Below the pieces are notes generated by a model that saw only the letters and a program-made list of their open reading frames with translations, was not told where the DNA came from and ran no database searches. Source: Lamellibrachia satsuma (taxonomy: Eukaryota > Annelida > Polychaeta > Sabellida > Siboglinidae). Taken from it: DNA of 64,000 nt. A program made the translations under genes and the position numbers. The stretch covers positions 70,099 to 134,098 of the forward strand of contig BSQZ01000040.1 of NCBI GenBank assembly GCA_033239005.1, in the 5' to 3' direction. This document shows positions 20,255 to 47,999 of the stretch, in pieces; within the stretch, counting starts at the first letter, position 1, and every line of letters begins with the position of its first letter.

Positions 20255-22585
20255 CCAAAAGGCAACATAAACCCTGGATAACTCCGGGATTAAAAAATGC
20301 ATGTAAGAAAAAGAATGTACTCTACAAGCGTTTCTTAAAGGCACGAAACGACGCTGCTGAAGTTATAGATATAAAAAATATAAGAATAAACTTACATCCA
20401 TTTTGAGATATTGCGAAAAAAGTATTACTCCAACTTGTTAGAAGAAAGTAAGAACAATACAAAGGAGACTTGGAAAATCATTAAAAGTTTATTGAATAAA
20501 AAGTAAAAAAGTCATATTATGCATCTGAATTTAAGTATAATATACATATGGGTCAACTATTTCAGGGAACAAGAAAATTGCTGAGTATTTCAATAAATTT
20601 TTTGTTAATATAGGGCCATCTTTAGCCCGAACCATACCTAAATGTAATACAAGCTTTGTGTCATCTAGGTGACAGGGTAGAAGAATTGTTATTCTTAAAT
20701 CCAGTTTCGGAGGAAGAAATCTTAGCTATTGTCTGTGAATGCAAGAGTAAAAAGTCAAAAGGTTATGATGGCATAGACATGTGCTTAGTGAAAAAATTGT
20801 TCACCACATATTAGCTCCATTGAGACATATATGTAACTTGTCATTAGAACAAGGTGTGTTTCCTGATGATATGAAAATTGCTAAGGTCATTCCTCTATTC
20901 AAAGCAGGGGATGACCAAAACTTCTCAAGCTATAGACCTATATCCTTGTTACCAAAGTTTTCAAAAGTTTTGAAAACATATTCAACAACAGAATAATGGA
21001 TTTCCTAAATAAAAAGCAGATATTATACTTATGTCAGTATGGTTTTAGAAAAAATATGTCCACATCAATTGCAATTATGGAATTAGTAGAGGAGATTACA
21101 AATGCTATGGATAGAGGAAAGTTTACAATTGGTGTTTTTATTGATTTAAAGAAAGCCTTCGATGTGGTGGATCACAGAATTCTTGTTGATAAACTAGAAC
21201 ATTATGGCATTAGGGATGTAGCGAAAAAGTGGTTAAGTAGTTACCTGGATAACAGGAAACAATGTGTATGTTTTAATGGTATAAATACTGATTTTTCCAC
21301 TACAGCTGTATAACTTGTGGTGTACCGCAGGAGTCAATTCTAGGGCCAACTCTTTTTATCTTATATATTAATGACCTATGTAAAGCATCTTCACACCTCA
21401 AGTCAATACTTTTCGCTGATGACACTAGTTTTTATATTGAAGGAAGTGACCTGTCTGAGATGTGCAGAGACGTATCAATAGAGTTAAACAAAATAAGCAC
21501 CTGGTTCAAAGTAAACAAACTTTCAATAAATATTTCTAAAACCTATTATATGATATTTAATCTTGTAGATGCTACATGCGATGAAAAAAAATCAGTATAG
21601 ATAATGTTGATATTGACAAAGTATACATTGTTCTAAGTTTCTTAGTGTGCATATTGATTGTAAACTCAAATTGTTTGAGCATGTGAATAGCATATGTACT
21701 AAAATTGCGAAGAATCTGTCGGTAATGCATAGAGTTAAATGGCTACTGAATGAATCTGCATTGTATACTTTATATTGTTCACTTATACTTCCTTACATCA
21801 CATACTGTTGTGAAATATGGGGAAACACATACAAGAATAGGATAAACCTTTGTACACTTTACAAAAACATGCTATGAGAATGTGTGGTCAGTTGGAATAT
21901 AAAGCTCATTCTAAACCAGCTTTCGTGAAATTTAATGCCTTTACTATTTTTGACATGATTAACTTTAAATCCATGGTTATAATGTACAAAATTTACAATT
22001 TAATGCCATTGAACATTCTTTATCATTTTGAAATGGTTAATACATGTCATGATTATAATACATGCCAAGAAAATAACTTCAAAAACAAATACTGCAGGAC
22101 AACATTAAAATCTATGTGTATAAGTGTAAAGGATCCAAAGATGTGGAATTCCTTAAATAAGGATCTTAAAAATAGCAGTAATATACATGCTTTTAAAATA
22201 AGCTACAAACATTATTTGATCAATAAATATAATACTTAGTCACATCCTAGTTTGTAACTATTTCAGATACAAATTGTCTATCAACTTTGTTTGTTCTCGG
22301 CAAACAGTATGGTAGTATGAAATACCAATTTTTTTAGTATTAGTTAATGTATGTATTTATGTTTATTGTGGTCTTCCCATGTTTAATTAATTTATGTATT
22401 TTTTATATAGTGGGAAATGCTTATTATAAGTATTGCACTTCCTGCATTTCCCTTCAACATTTCTTTAAATCTGCTTATGTATTTACAGATCTTGATAAGT
22501 ATAGCAGCAAAATGGTGCTGACATGTCACTGTTGTATATAATGTTGTATTGTACTGCTTTATGTTGAAATGTTGAATAAATTCCA
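20255..22585 (+). mobile_element. Non-LTR retrotransposon (LINE), degenerate, 5' truncated
   Basis: It begins in the linker before RT (WITPGLKNACKKKNVLYKRF with later stops). RT pieces follow in four frames: [53 protein letters not shown] and FADDTSFY (catalytic Asp pair present). The C-terminus has PYITYCCEIWGNTYK. The 3' end is marked by ATTCCAATTCCA, a short terminal repeat as in L2/CR1-group LINEs. Frameshifts and stops make it inactive. It sits between the two divergent genes. Confidence 0.9.
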
Positions 22586-22814
22586 ATTCCAAACAATTCA
22601 CACAGTAAAATAAAGCGCAATTATAATAGGTAGACATAATATTCAACTCCTGGGGCTATTTTACTTCTGTTCAAAGAAGGTGAAAATCGAAGAAGCTGTT
22701 CACATCTTATTGCAGTAATGTGTATTTGTTCTTTATGGGCTAATTATAAAAAAATAATAAAGGCATGTTCTTATACAGTCCTTAAGACTGGTCAAATCGC
22801 TTAAAAAATTATAC

Positions 22815-23005
22815 TTAAATTCACCCCTTGGGAGGCCTTACATTCCAACGCCAGCTTGACTTCTCAGCCAAGACTATTCGTTCACATACCCACCACTGTC
22901 TATTGAACAAAAGTGCCCAAGTTTCGAAACGGTAGCAAGAGCATTCTAACCCATATTCTCTCTATTTAGTCCGTTGTTTTAACCATAACGTCACTGCGCC
23001 CCACT
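22815..23005 (+). mobile_element. SINE-like short repeat, copy 2
   Basis: Aligns with 15,440-15,672: CCAAGACTATTCGTTCACAT, then CCACTGTCT, then the GTTTTAACCATAACGTCACT block. Both copies end in TGCGCCCCAC or TGCCCCAC. Confidence 0.6.
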
Positions 23006-23009
23006 ATAT

Positions 23010-23690
23010 AAAAAGCCGCTGTGCAGTACTTTATTATTTACTGTTTCGTATAACAATGCATTTAGGATTATGCACATCGTACCTATGAGGTGTAGTGCTA
23101 GTTTTGTTTGGTATGGTTCAGGCACCGACTCTTGTTAGAACATGTATGTGCAGTTTGTATAATGTATAGGATATCTGCTTCTACAGGGAGACATGACTGC
23201 TGCATATGGTATTTTTTTATTTTTACAATAATGGTAAACACGTTTGTCCAATAAGAAAGAGTACATCAAAGGGAGTAAAAATGTATTGAATGTTTTTCAC
23301 TCATTGCCATGGCAACAAACAAAATGACTGTCATAATGGGAAAATATACCATACCTACTATAAATGGTCCCCAGCCATTACAATGGCAGATAAGATCATA
23401 ATTATTTCACTCTCATCATGTAGACTACCTGATATTATGCAATTACAACCTTACATTTAAAAATATTAGTAAACTGTATATTTAATTTTTACCAAAACAA
23501 ATTGCAGTCAAAAATGTAATGTTTTTTTGGTTATACTTACATTACAAATGAATTATGCAACTTATTACCAATACAAGGTTGTCATTGCATGGAGAGAGTT
23601 ATGCAGTGTCCAACAATGTAAACCTGATTGACATGACTTTAATATTACCAGAGATATAATAATAATTACCTTATATGACGTATGTCTATA
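23010..23690. other. Intergenic, no recognised feature
   Basis: AT-rich spacer between the SINE-like repeat and the next LINE. No convincing coding or structural signal. Confidence 0.5.
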
Positions 23691-25195
23691 TCCTAAGGAA
23701 CTCGGAAGCGCAACTGAGCTCAGAGGCGCAACAAAACAGAACCTTTAAGCATAATCGTGAACAGGGATGCGCAAAAGTCACTATCAGAACGAGGGGCAAC
23801 CGAAGATTTATGGTGGAAATAAATGTCTTGAGTTTTTTTTTTGGAAGGTAACTATATAGTTTCAGATGTTTTCAAAGTGATGGGGATTTCATTCCAGACC
23901 CTAGGCGCAGCGACAGAGAAAGCACGTTTGCCCAAGTTAAGTTTTGTTTTAGGCACAATAAGTTGTTGTGAAATTGATGATCTGAGCTGCTTAGGGATAT
24001 TTGAAAGACGCAGGAGACTAGCCAATTAGGGTGGTTGTTGTGTAGATAGAGCATGATATGTAAGAATGGACAGCTTAAAATTAATTCGATAAGCAACATG
24101 AAGCCAGTGTAACTGTTTATAAGTAGTGGTAGTGATGGTGAAAACCGAGGCGTGCTGAGTACCAGATGTGCCAGACAATTTTGTACTCGTTGGAGTTCAG
24201 CCTAGTCTCTTTTAGTAATGTTATTTAGTAGTGAATTACAATAGTCAAGGCGGCTACTAATTAATGCTGTTGATATTGTTTTAGCAGCGGATATAGCTAT
24301 GTGACGCCGAATTCGATGGAGATCACGTATATGATAGAAACAAGATTTACATACTTGAGTAATATGCAGGCGAAAGTTGAAGTCACTATCAAAGACCACA
24401 CCTAGGTTATGAACATCATCTGATGGGAATATATCACTGCCAAGCAGTTTAACTGGAAAACGGCTTATGACCCTATTTTGTTGTTGTTTATAGTGCCAAC
24501 AATAATAAGGTCTGTTTTATCTGGATTAAGTTTTAGCTTACTTGATTCCATCCACAACAAGATATCAGTAAGGCAATCACTTAAAGTCAAAACAGATTCT
24601 TGTGCATTTGATTGTGAAAGTGATATGTAAACCTGTGTGTCATAGCATACAGGTGATGATTGAGATTATGATTAGTAATGACTTGGCTGAGAGACGTAGT
24701 ATATAAGCTAAACAGAACAGGGCCAAGGACGGATCCATGTGGCACTCCGAGTGGAAGGTGTGGGCAAGATAAGTGTGCCAGATATGTTAATGCTTTGGTG
24801 TGTCTGAAAAATGTGACTTGAACCACCAAAGAGCTGTGCCAGAAATGCCAAAATGTCTATGAAGGCATTGAAAAAGGATTAAATGATCAATCGTATCGAA
24901 AGCAGCTGAGAGATCTAGAAAATTGTGAGTGCTGTGACTTTGCCATTCTCCATGTTGTCAACTTCATTGTGTATCTTGAGGAGAGCCATTTCGGTAGAGT
25001 GGAATCGTTTATATGCAGACTGTAGAGCATTTGATAAGTGATGCTTATAAATATGTTCATGAAGGCGATTAGCAACTACTTTTCCCAATACTTTTGACAG
25101 AAAACTTAGATTGGAGACAGGACGATAATTCTTTACATCATTTTTAAATAGAGTTTGTTTTAAGGGGATTTTCACATATGCAGATTACAAATCCC
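23690..25195 (-). mobile_element. LINE fragment (RT region and C-terminus), degenerate
   Basis: Minus-strand pieces: NYRPVSNLSFLSKVLGKVV, LQSAYKRFHSTEMALLKIHN and [13 protein letters not shown]. Then comes a decayed [10 protein letters not shown] block and a lost catalytic motif (LYAMTHRF where YADD would be), then a C-terminal LWN-type motif near 23,880. Typical CR1/L2-group RT, 5' truncated near 25,195. Confidence 0.88.
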
Positions 25196-25199
25196 CAAA

Positions 25200-26030
25200 A
25201 TTGCATTTTCTGTAAATGGCCATCCAAGATTGAATAATGGGATTTATTACTTGACAGAGGCATGACTTAATCCTGAATATAAGTAATTTCGAGGTATGTA
25301 ATTGCTATTAATATGATGTATCAGAATATGGCAAAAACACATAGAGTATTTTTGTGTCAAAAAGTGTCTTCAGGTGGGGTGTCTGTCCTCAAGAACCATT
25401 TCTTCACAGACCATACATTTTAAGGTTCCTGGTTTGCAAGTAATAGTGGATGGGGCAAAACTCGACTTTGTCAATATCTGCATGCAGGAAAGTACATAAC
25501 ACTACACGTACATAAAGTTGACATTCATCCTTTTATTAAAATCATTTTATTTCCAGGCTAAATATAAAAAGCAGAATCTGTTTTAGAATAGGATAATGTT
25601 ACAAGTCAGTACTGATTGAAAGTCTTGAGTACATGCAGTACCAAATCGCAGTGTAAGTGTACAAGCATATAAAAAACATACCAACCTTTGTGCATATATC
25701 ATATAATTGGATGTTCTAATGCATATTTGAACAATGAAATAGCTAATCTAAATACTGAACTTGTTCGTACACACATCACTACTTTTCACTATATTATTAA
25801 TACCATAAAGTACAAGCCGTAATATAACTACAGTGTACACCACATTCAAAAGGTGACGCAATCATCCTTGTTTAACATGACCATTATCAAATTTATATTA
25901 TAAAAATACCGAGAACACTTATGAAAGTGTTAATGTGACAGCATCATAATTTAAAAATGCAATTGATCAAATATGTTTATTGCACAACATGTGTGCACCA
26001 CTCACGTACATATATACTAGGTACAATATG
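25200..26030. other. Intergenic, no recognised feature
   Basis: AT-rich DNA between two LINE remnants. Nothing supported beyond short simple-sequence runs. Confidence 0.5.
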
Positions 26031-26034
26031 CCAT

Positions 26035-26240
26035 GACCACTAGAGTGCATGTATTCTGCCTGGGTAAACTATGGTAATGTTGTCTGGGCCCCAACACTCA
26101 AAAGGGACCAACAGATGCTTCATAGTGTACAACGATGAACAACGAAGCTAGTCCCGGAACTGAAGACCCTCGAATATGATGACAGCTACTCTGCTGCTAG
26201 GCTCAGGGCGCTTAAGCTGCCAAATTAAGCCTGTATTATA
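26035..26240 (+). mobile_element. CR1-like LINE C-terminal scrap
   Basis: The plus-strand frame gives VNYGNVVWAPTLKRDQQML and TKLVPELKTLEYDD, the conserved post-RT region of CR1-group LINEs, with one internal stop. Confidence 0.75.
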
Positions 26241-26246
26241 GAAAAG

Positions 26247-26345
26247 CAGGGGCGGATCTAGGCTTGTTGGCGGAGGGGTCTCAGTCAGATGTAGTCAAAT
26301 GACGTTCTACTTGTGAACCAGCAGGGGTGGGATGACACGTGTCAT
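26247..26345 (+). mobile_element. Possible hAT terminus fragment
   Basis: CAGGGGCGGATCTAGGCTTG resembles the terminal repeat of widespread hAT families. The matching right end was not found, so only a fragment or a chance likeness. Confidence 0.35.
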
Positions 26346-26444
26346 TCTAGTTTACAGAATGGTTAATATTAGCTGGCTGTTAATTTAAATTTAGTCTTTA
26401 CATTGACACTAGTTCCGATGTAGACCTATATACGTTGTCCTTTA

Positions 26445-26495
26445 CCTAACATGCATGCATGGATGTATGCATGCATGCATGTATGCATGCAACTT
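26445..26495. repeat. (ATGC)n simple repeat
   Basis: Runs of GCATGCATGCATG with two TATG interruptions. Confidence 0.9.
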
Positions 26496-26639
26496 GTTAG
26501 CAGACGATGCAATGCCACAACTTTAGGCTGAAGGCAGAACTTCCAGAATCATGAACTCTCTACAATTAAAGTACAAAATTGGCGATCACCTAGTCACATT
26601 CCACCAGGATTCTAATACTTCATGACATTTACACTTACA

Positions 26640-29600
26640 CATAATGAGCATTTGTAAGGCTAGAGATAAGCCTTTTATAGTTTGTCCATATCTTAACCCA
26701 GTTTTTATCTATTCTATTTTTTTAAATGTTAGTAGAGGGTGCAGATATAATATCGTTGGACAAGGAATTCCATACATCCACCACCCTTTGACTGAAAAAT
26801 CGGCGTCTGCATAGTTTCATACATTGTTGTTTGTTTAATTATTTACTGTGGCCTGTGAGGTTATTTAGATTAATGTTAAAAAACTGATCTGGGTCTATGT
26901 TCTCTTTCCTAGTTAACAACTTAAAAGTTTCAATTAAATCTCCTCGTAATCTCCGTTCTTCAAGTCTATAAAGTTTTAATCTTTCCTCATATGTAAATTC
27001 CTTTAGTCCTATTACCAGTTATGTTGCCCTGCATTGTACTTTCTCGAGCATTAAAATATCTTTTGCATAATACGGTGACCATGCCTATATGCAATATTCT
27101 AGATGTGGTCTAATGTATTATAAACAATGTTGAACATTTCTCTGTCAAAGTGAATAAATGCTCTCTTTACAGAATGCAAAACCACCATAGCTTGTTGGGT
27201 TGCTGCAACAACTTGTTTCTCCCATTTTAAATTATTTTAAATCCAGACACATAGATCCTTCTCTTGAACTGTTTCTGCTTAAACGATATTATTATTTTCG
27301 GTTGTCATGGTGTACTCGAATTTTGGATTGTCTGCTTATGTGCACCTTTTTACATTTACTAGTGTTGAACGTTAGGCACCATCTATTACTCCACTCACTT
27401 AAGTTATCTAAATCAGCCTGTAAGATTTCACAGTCAGATTTGTTTTTTAATGTTCTGAATATTTTGGTGTCATCAGCAAACATTTTTACATTACTATTTA
27501 CTGTCTCTAGTATATCATTTACATAAATTAAAAAAGAGAATAGGTCCCAATACTGATCCTTGCGGAACACCACTAATGACATCAAACCATTCAGAATATT
27601 CACTTCTTACCATAATTTGCATTTTTCTGTCTGATAGAAAATCAGCTATCCATTCTAAAACTTTACCTCGTATTCCATAGGCAGATAGTTTCTGCAACAA
27701 CCTCTGTTTCAGAACTTTGTCAAATGCTTTTTTAAAATCCAGCAAAATAACATCAGCACTATCTCCCTGATCCACATCTTCTGTCCAACTTTCAAACGTT
27801 TCTAACAAATTTGTTAGGCAAGAATGACTCGTTGTAAAACCATGTTGGTCTGGGGTATTTAAATTGTTTGTTTTAACATTGCATCCTTCACACAAGATTC
27901 CATCAGTTGGCTGGCTAGACAAGTTAAACTCACTGGTCTATAATTACCAGCCATAGACTGGGATCCCTTCTTATAAATTGGAGAAATGTTTGCCAGTTTC
28001 CAATCTAATGGTACTACACAACTTGACAATGATTCTGTGAATATTAGAAACTACGGTTTAGCTAATGTTTCAGCACAATCCTTCAATATCTTTGGATGTA
28101 TACCATCTGGACCACATGCCTTGTCTCCTTTTAACTGCTGTAACTTTATAAATACATCTGTCTCAGTAAATGTGATCTCGTTTAAAACCTTGTTTTCTTG
28201 AACTCTGTTTTCAAATTCCGGTAAAATATCATCATCACCCTCTTCCATTGTAAATACTGATTCAAAGAACTTCCCCAGAACATCAGCTATTTCATTTGTT
28301 GTGGTTTCACCGTCCTCCTTTCTTAAATGTGGTACGACTGGTTTTACCTTCTGCTTACTTCCTGCATAACTATAGAAAAGCTTTGGTTTGTCTTTCATTC
28401 TCTTCAAAAGATTCTTTTCGTACTCACTTTGTGCTTTTTTCCGGATACTATTGTTTTTATTTCTTTGCCTCTTATATTTTTCATATTCTTTGTTCCTACC
28501 ATTTTTTTCATATCTTTTCCAAAGTTGAATCTGTTTCTTTACCGATCTACAGACTTTCTTAGTTTGCCAAGGGGCTTTAGGGGTTGGCTTCTTCCTTTCC
28601 CTTAATGGCACATTTTTTTCACTTCCTCTTCAATTTTCAACTTAACATATTTCCATCTAACATTTACTCCTTTTGCTTCCATTTCTTCTTTGCACTTAAT
28701 AGTATGAAAGGCTGCATTCATAGCTGCCATATTTGCTTTCCAGTGATCGTATCTTTTCTCACCATACTCTTGTATCTATAGCCGAGTATGTAATGAATGT
28801 CCACACCAATCCAACATGATCACTTTTCCCCAGTGAAGCAATAGATTTTAGGTTCTCAATATCTTATAATCCTCGTTTGTGAAAATTAAATCTAACATTG
28901 ACGGTTCATTCCCTTCCCTAAATCTTGTGTTAAAATCAACATGTTGTTTCAGGAATAATTAAGTCCTATGTTGCATCAAAACAATTTGCAGGAAGTGAGT
29001 TATCACCAGCTTTCAACAAACAGCTCTTCCAGTTAATTTCAGGGAAATTGAATTAAGTCCCCAAAAATTAGTAGGTGAAACATACCATGTTTCTTGACTG
29101 CTTTGTTCATTAAACTAATAAGCAACTTGGTTTTTTGTTCAGTTGAGCCCGTACTCTTATATATGCATCCTACTAGTAGTTTGTCCCTCTTATTTAGTGT
29201 GATGATGCTCCATACGGACGACTCGAAATCCGTGTTGTTTAGTTCTGTACATGATGCTGACTGTAAGCCATTCTCAATACAGAAAATGATCCCTCTTCCA
29301 CGATCATCTCTGTATGGGGTAAAACCTTCCAGATTAATATCACCTTCACTTTTACCTTCACTACAGGATTCTGTAATGCCAATAACTTTAGGCTTCAGTA
29401 CTGTACGTTACCACCTCTCTAAATTCATCCATTTTATTATTAACTCTGTTCATTTGCATAGTATACAATCAAATAAATAATCTGTTGTGTCCAGAATTGG
29501 AATGCAATGTGCTAGTGCTTATATATATGCTTTCTTGTTGTTCGTTTTGCTGAGTGCTAACAACTTCTCCCCGTTTGGGGGTAACAGCACGTTACTGTAG

Positions 29601-29890
29601 CTTTTTATAACCTGCTTTTTTCAGCTGTTGCTACGGCTCCCTTTTCTCTAGTTGTTGTTTGAGTTAGTGTTCCTGTCTCCTTCTCTTTCTGAGTCTGATT
29701 TGCTTTCTCATGAGTGCTTCACAATTTTCCCATCTCTAATCATAAGATCTGTCTGACCCTTCTTTTCCTCTCTCTCAGTACCTTTTGTAACTCTCTGTAC
29801 TTTTTCCTCTCCTTAATTGTTTTATCTGGTGCTAGGTAGATGTTCCTGTGCATTTCCCTCCTGGCATTTTTTAGCAGTTTTGCTTTACTT
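26640..29890 (-). mobile_element. Near full-length LINE with endonuclease, RT and C-terminal domain, degenerate
   Basis: Minus strand. Around 28,800-29,460 is a decayed endonuclease (KRDKLLVGCIYKSTGS, HLLIFGDLIQFPEINW). Then comes a long basic linker ORF (28,051-28,611, with WKRYEKNGRNKEYEKYKRQR and KACGPDGIHPKILKD). RT follows in two frames: DVILLDFKKAFDKV, GVPQGSVLGP and FADDTKIF with its catalytic Asp pair. The tail has EERLKLYRLEERRLRGDLIE. Stops and shifts separate the parts, so it is not autonomous now. Domain order fits CR1/L2-group elements. Confidence 0.9.
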
Positions 29891-30009
29891 ACCTTTGAGT
29901 TTGTGCGTCATTAAGTGTCATGCAGTAGTATTGGCCTTGGTTCATTGCCTGTGCCAAGCCTAGTTATTTCCTCTATTTTGGCTTGTCTTCTTGTAGTAAT
30001 ACTGGCCAA

Positions 30010-30720
30010 CACTCCTATGGAGTCCAACGGTCAGGGTTGGGTGCGCATGCTATTTAGTTATGTTTGTTTGGAACTAAGTGTGTAATTCCAATCGTTTTGT
30101 AACAGTTCTTGCTCGCTTGTATGGTGTTGAAGGCTTTGCTATTTAGATGCCGTGAGTGGCGTTTGATGGGTTGGAGGAGGTTTGCGACAGGCAATGATAG
30201 ATGACTGTGGATGGCTTTGTGAAATATGGTGAGCCATCTGTTTGTTCTCTTGGTTGTTAGTAGCTCTAGGTGTAATTTTGTAATCATTTCTGACACACAC
30301 CCAGTTTCTCTGGATGTGTAGTCATTGTAACAAAAGCGAACCGCCCGTCTTTGCACCATCTCTATTTTGTTAATGAGAACCTGGGTGTGGGGGTCCCATA
30401 CGGATGATGAATATTCTAAGAGTGGGAGAACAAGGGTTGTGTAGGCAGTTGTTTTGATGTTTTTGGAGCATGAGTGGAGATTACGTCTGATAAATGCAAG
30501 GGTGCGGTTATATGAGGCTGTGATCTGATGGATGTGTTTGTTCCAGGTGAGATATTTGGTGATACAGACTCCTAGATAGGGATGACTGTCAGTTTCTTGT
30601 AGTGTTGAATCTCCTAGGCGTGTGTGTCTTACATGTCTTGTGTGTGTTATTCTCACTTCGCTCACTCCGAGCTCTTCTAGGATTAAGTTCTCCATCCACT
30701 GTCATTATGTCGTGTTAGGC
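30010..30720 (-). mobile_element. LINE C-terminal fragment, one open frame of 213 codons
   Basis: ORF 30,054-30,695 reads YLGVCITKYLTWNKHI and TTLVLPLLEYSSSVWDPHT, then KIEMVQRRAVRFCYNDY, the post-RT domain of a Jockey/CR1-type LINE. It is intact over its length, unlike the neighbouring elements, so probably a younger insertion. Its truncated 5' end lies about 130 bp before the ACOX start codon, on the opposite strand. Confidence 0.88.
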
Positions 30721-30847
30721 ACTACATTCGTAATACTGAAACGCCTATGGAAGGGTTTATAACTGTGGTCTGACCACTTCGTGTTGTCTGTCACGATCTC
30801 TAAAAAACCTATGGACAACTCTCCGCGTCTGGAGATGAAATATTTGC

Positions 30848-45495
<14,648 letters not shown>

Positions 45496-46313
45496 ATGCT
45501 GACAACGTGAAGACCAACAGAACAATTAAAATATGCAGTGTGACTACAGATTCACTACGAATTCAGAAGCCGAAAATTTTTTAGAAAAGTTTGTGTTCAT
45601 TTGGTAAATATGACTCCAAGAAGAAAGCGTACAATTATAGCAAGACCATATAAAATTGATTGTTGACAAGCATTAGCTAGCACCTTATTTTTCCCAGACG
45701 ACTATAACTCAATTTTCCTTCATTTAACTCTTTCATTTGCCAGTGCAGTAGTCTGAGATTGCCCAATATGTGTGCACTCATTGCATGCCTCATACTTATC
45801 ACGTGATACCAGTCATTCCTTTAATTTAAATTCCTTTTATTTTTGTCCCGTCCCTTAAAATTCCTTCCATTTTGCTAAATGTTCCTTTAAATTCCTTTAG
45901 TTTTCATGGCAAGAAAATAATAATGCCATACGTTAGTCTAATACTCCTAAAATACCAACAACTGCACAGAATTCCATTATTTCCACCCAGCAAATTGTAA
46001 CATTTTCTTCACAAAATCTCACCAAGGAAGTACTAAATTGTGAATCTTGCACGTTTTTCCTAATGGTTGAATCTACTGATTACTTTTTATTTTGTTTGAA
46101 CATGTTTTGTATACGTTGACCAGCTGAAAAGTTTAGTAAGTTTACTAGCCAGTGTAATATATATTTTAAAAAACCTTAAAAGTTTTCAATGTGTTATTTG
46201 ACTGATGTTAATATATTTAGTTGCATATACACTGTATTGCTTAATTGTTAGCAAGTTACAGATGTTGCCTGGTCGCCCAGTCATCCATCAACTATTGCTC
46301 TGTATGTCCTCAT
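45496..46313 (+). other. ACOX 3' flank / probable 3' UTR
   Basis: AT-rich, with ATTAAA at about 45,523. No other gene seen. The poly(A) site cannot be fixed from sequence alone. Confidence 0.5.
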
Positions 46314-46569
46314 ATATCGCTGTTGGAGAGTAAAAAAAACAATGGAAGTCCATTTCATCTGCACCATGTGGTTGGGTGTGCCTATTACACTAGCTTCTAA
46401 CACACAAAACTACATTTTTGTTGTTCTTGACAGATGTGTGGTTGAAGAATCAACACAATGAAAGTCCGTTTTCGTGTGATAGAAGTTAGTCTAATAGATT
46501 CATATCCAACCAACCACGTGGTGCAAATCAAAATGCACTTCCATTGTTTTGACTCTTCAACAGCGATAT
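46314..46569. mobile_element. Foldback MITE
   Basis: 256 bp, nearly palindromic: ATATCGCTGTTGGAGAGT at the left and, inverted, ATATCGCTGTTGAAGAGT at the right. Pairing continues through ACAATGGAAGT and GTGGTTGG, giving arms of about 100 bp each. Confidence 0.8.
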
Positions 46570-47252
46570 GTTAAAACCAGAAAGTAAACAGTAGGATGTT
46601 TTGCCACTTTGATTACTGTATTGGGCTGTTACTTTCCTGTGTTGGTTGTTTTGCATGTTTTGTGTACTTTAATTACACTGCTTGTTGGAATTTGGGCTCC
46701 AGTCAAAAATTATTCAAGACTTTCACAATGAGATGCCAGTTGATTCAGGAACGTGGTTATAGAAACAAATATTGCTTGTGTCTTAGTTGTTGTGAAATAA
46801 AATTCAGAATAATACTAACATGATGGTGATTAATACTCCAATTGTGTCTTTAAATGACAACACTTGTCAAGCTTGTGATATTTACCAGGACTTTTATACA
46901 GTGATATCAGCTGGTTAATTCACTTTCAAGTGATGGGAAATAAATACTGCTTGTGTCATAGTTGCTGTGGAATATTATTCAGAATAACAATGAATTAATG
47001 GTGATTAATATTACACGTATTTTACGAAACCTGTTGATTTATATTGCGTAACGTTTTCATGTGTAAAGTTTTCATGTGTAAATGGTAACAATTTTATACA
47101 GAATAGTGGGTGTTATTCATATGCAGAATTATGAAACCATTATATTGGTACATTTATTATGTTGAATAAAAATCATTATCATACACGAATGCTTGTTTTC
47201 TAAAGGACTCTCTCACTACCATGTCACCATTATTTATTTTCTAAATACAGTA

Positions 47253-47437
47253 CCGTATTCGACCTACTAAGCGTGCATGCCCTAATTAGCATACACCCCT
47301 TTTTAAGTTCTACACTAGTCACCAGATGACACCGCTAGTGTTAAAAATGGTGTGCGCTTATAAGAACAGATTCCTTGAAATTTTTCCATGGCCCAATTTT
47401 TTTCAACCATGCTGTACGCTTATTAGGTCGAATACGG
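47253..47437 (+). mobile_element. MITE family copy 4
   Basis: 185 bp, the shortest copy with the cleanest termini: CCGTATTCGACCTACTAAGC at the left and, inverted, CCGTATTCGACCTAATAAGC at the right. Internally deleted relative to copy 3. No ORF. Confidence 0.85.
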
Positions 47438-47869
47438 CACGTGTGAGCAAGTAGACCCCTTATGTGCGTGGTAGAACTGTTGGGGTTGTGTGTTCGTTGT
47501 ACTCAGTCGAATGCTCATTCATACTGTGCTCAACTTTTGTTGTGCGATTGTGTCCGTGGACATTACACAACATTTGTTGCAGCGATTCAATTTTCGAATC
47601 GGTTCAACAAGGGTTGCTCCGGCCAAATCGACTCGAGTTTTGTTGAGTTGCGGATCAGTGTACATTGCACGACTCATCCATTTTAAGTCAAACAAACACA
47701 TGATTCGCAACACAAGTTTAACAATGTACGCCTAACATTAGACGTCTACGTGCCCATCCGTGAATTCACCTCGTTCTCTTTCTTCAGCGAATCTGACCTA
47801 CCATGACAGCAGGTGGCGTCCCTCTCTTCAGTTGATCTGTCCTTCCTACATCATCCCGCGAGTTAAATT

Positions 47870-47981
47870 TATTTTTCGAACAAGACGAGTCTTTATAATC
47901 CTCAAGACGGCCGTTTGCCGTAGATCTAATAACGCGGTAGTACCAACAGAAGCAGATCAGCGTATCAAAGAGTGCACCAGG
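47870..47981 (+). other. Possible orphan exon end
   Basis: An open stretch ending VVPTEADQRIKECTR followed by CAG|GTGAGTATGG, a strong donor. No homology recognised and no clear acceptor or start, so this may be chance. Confidence 0.25.
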
Positions 47982-47999
47982 TGAGTATGGTATGGATCA

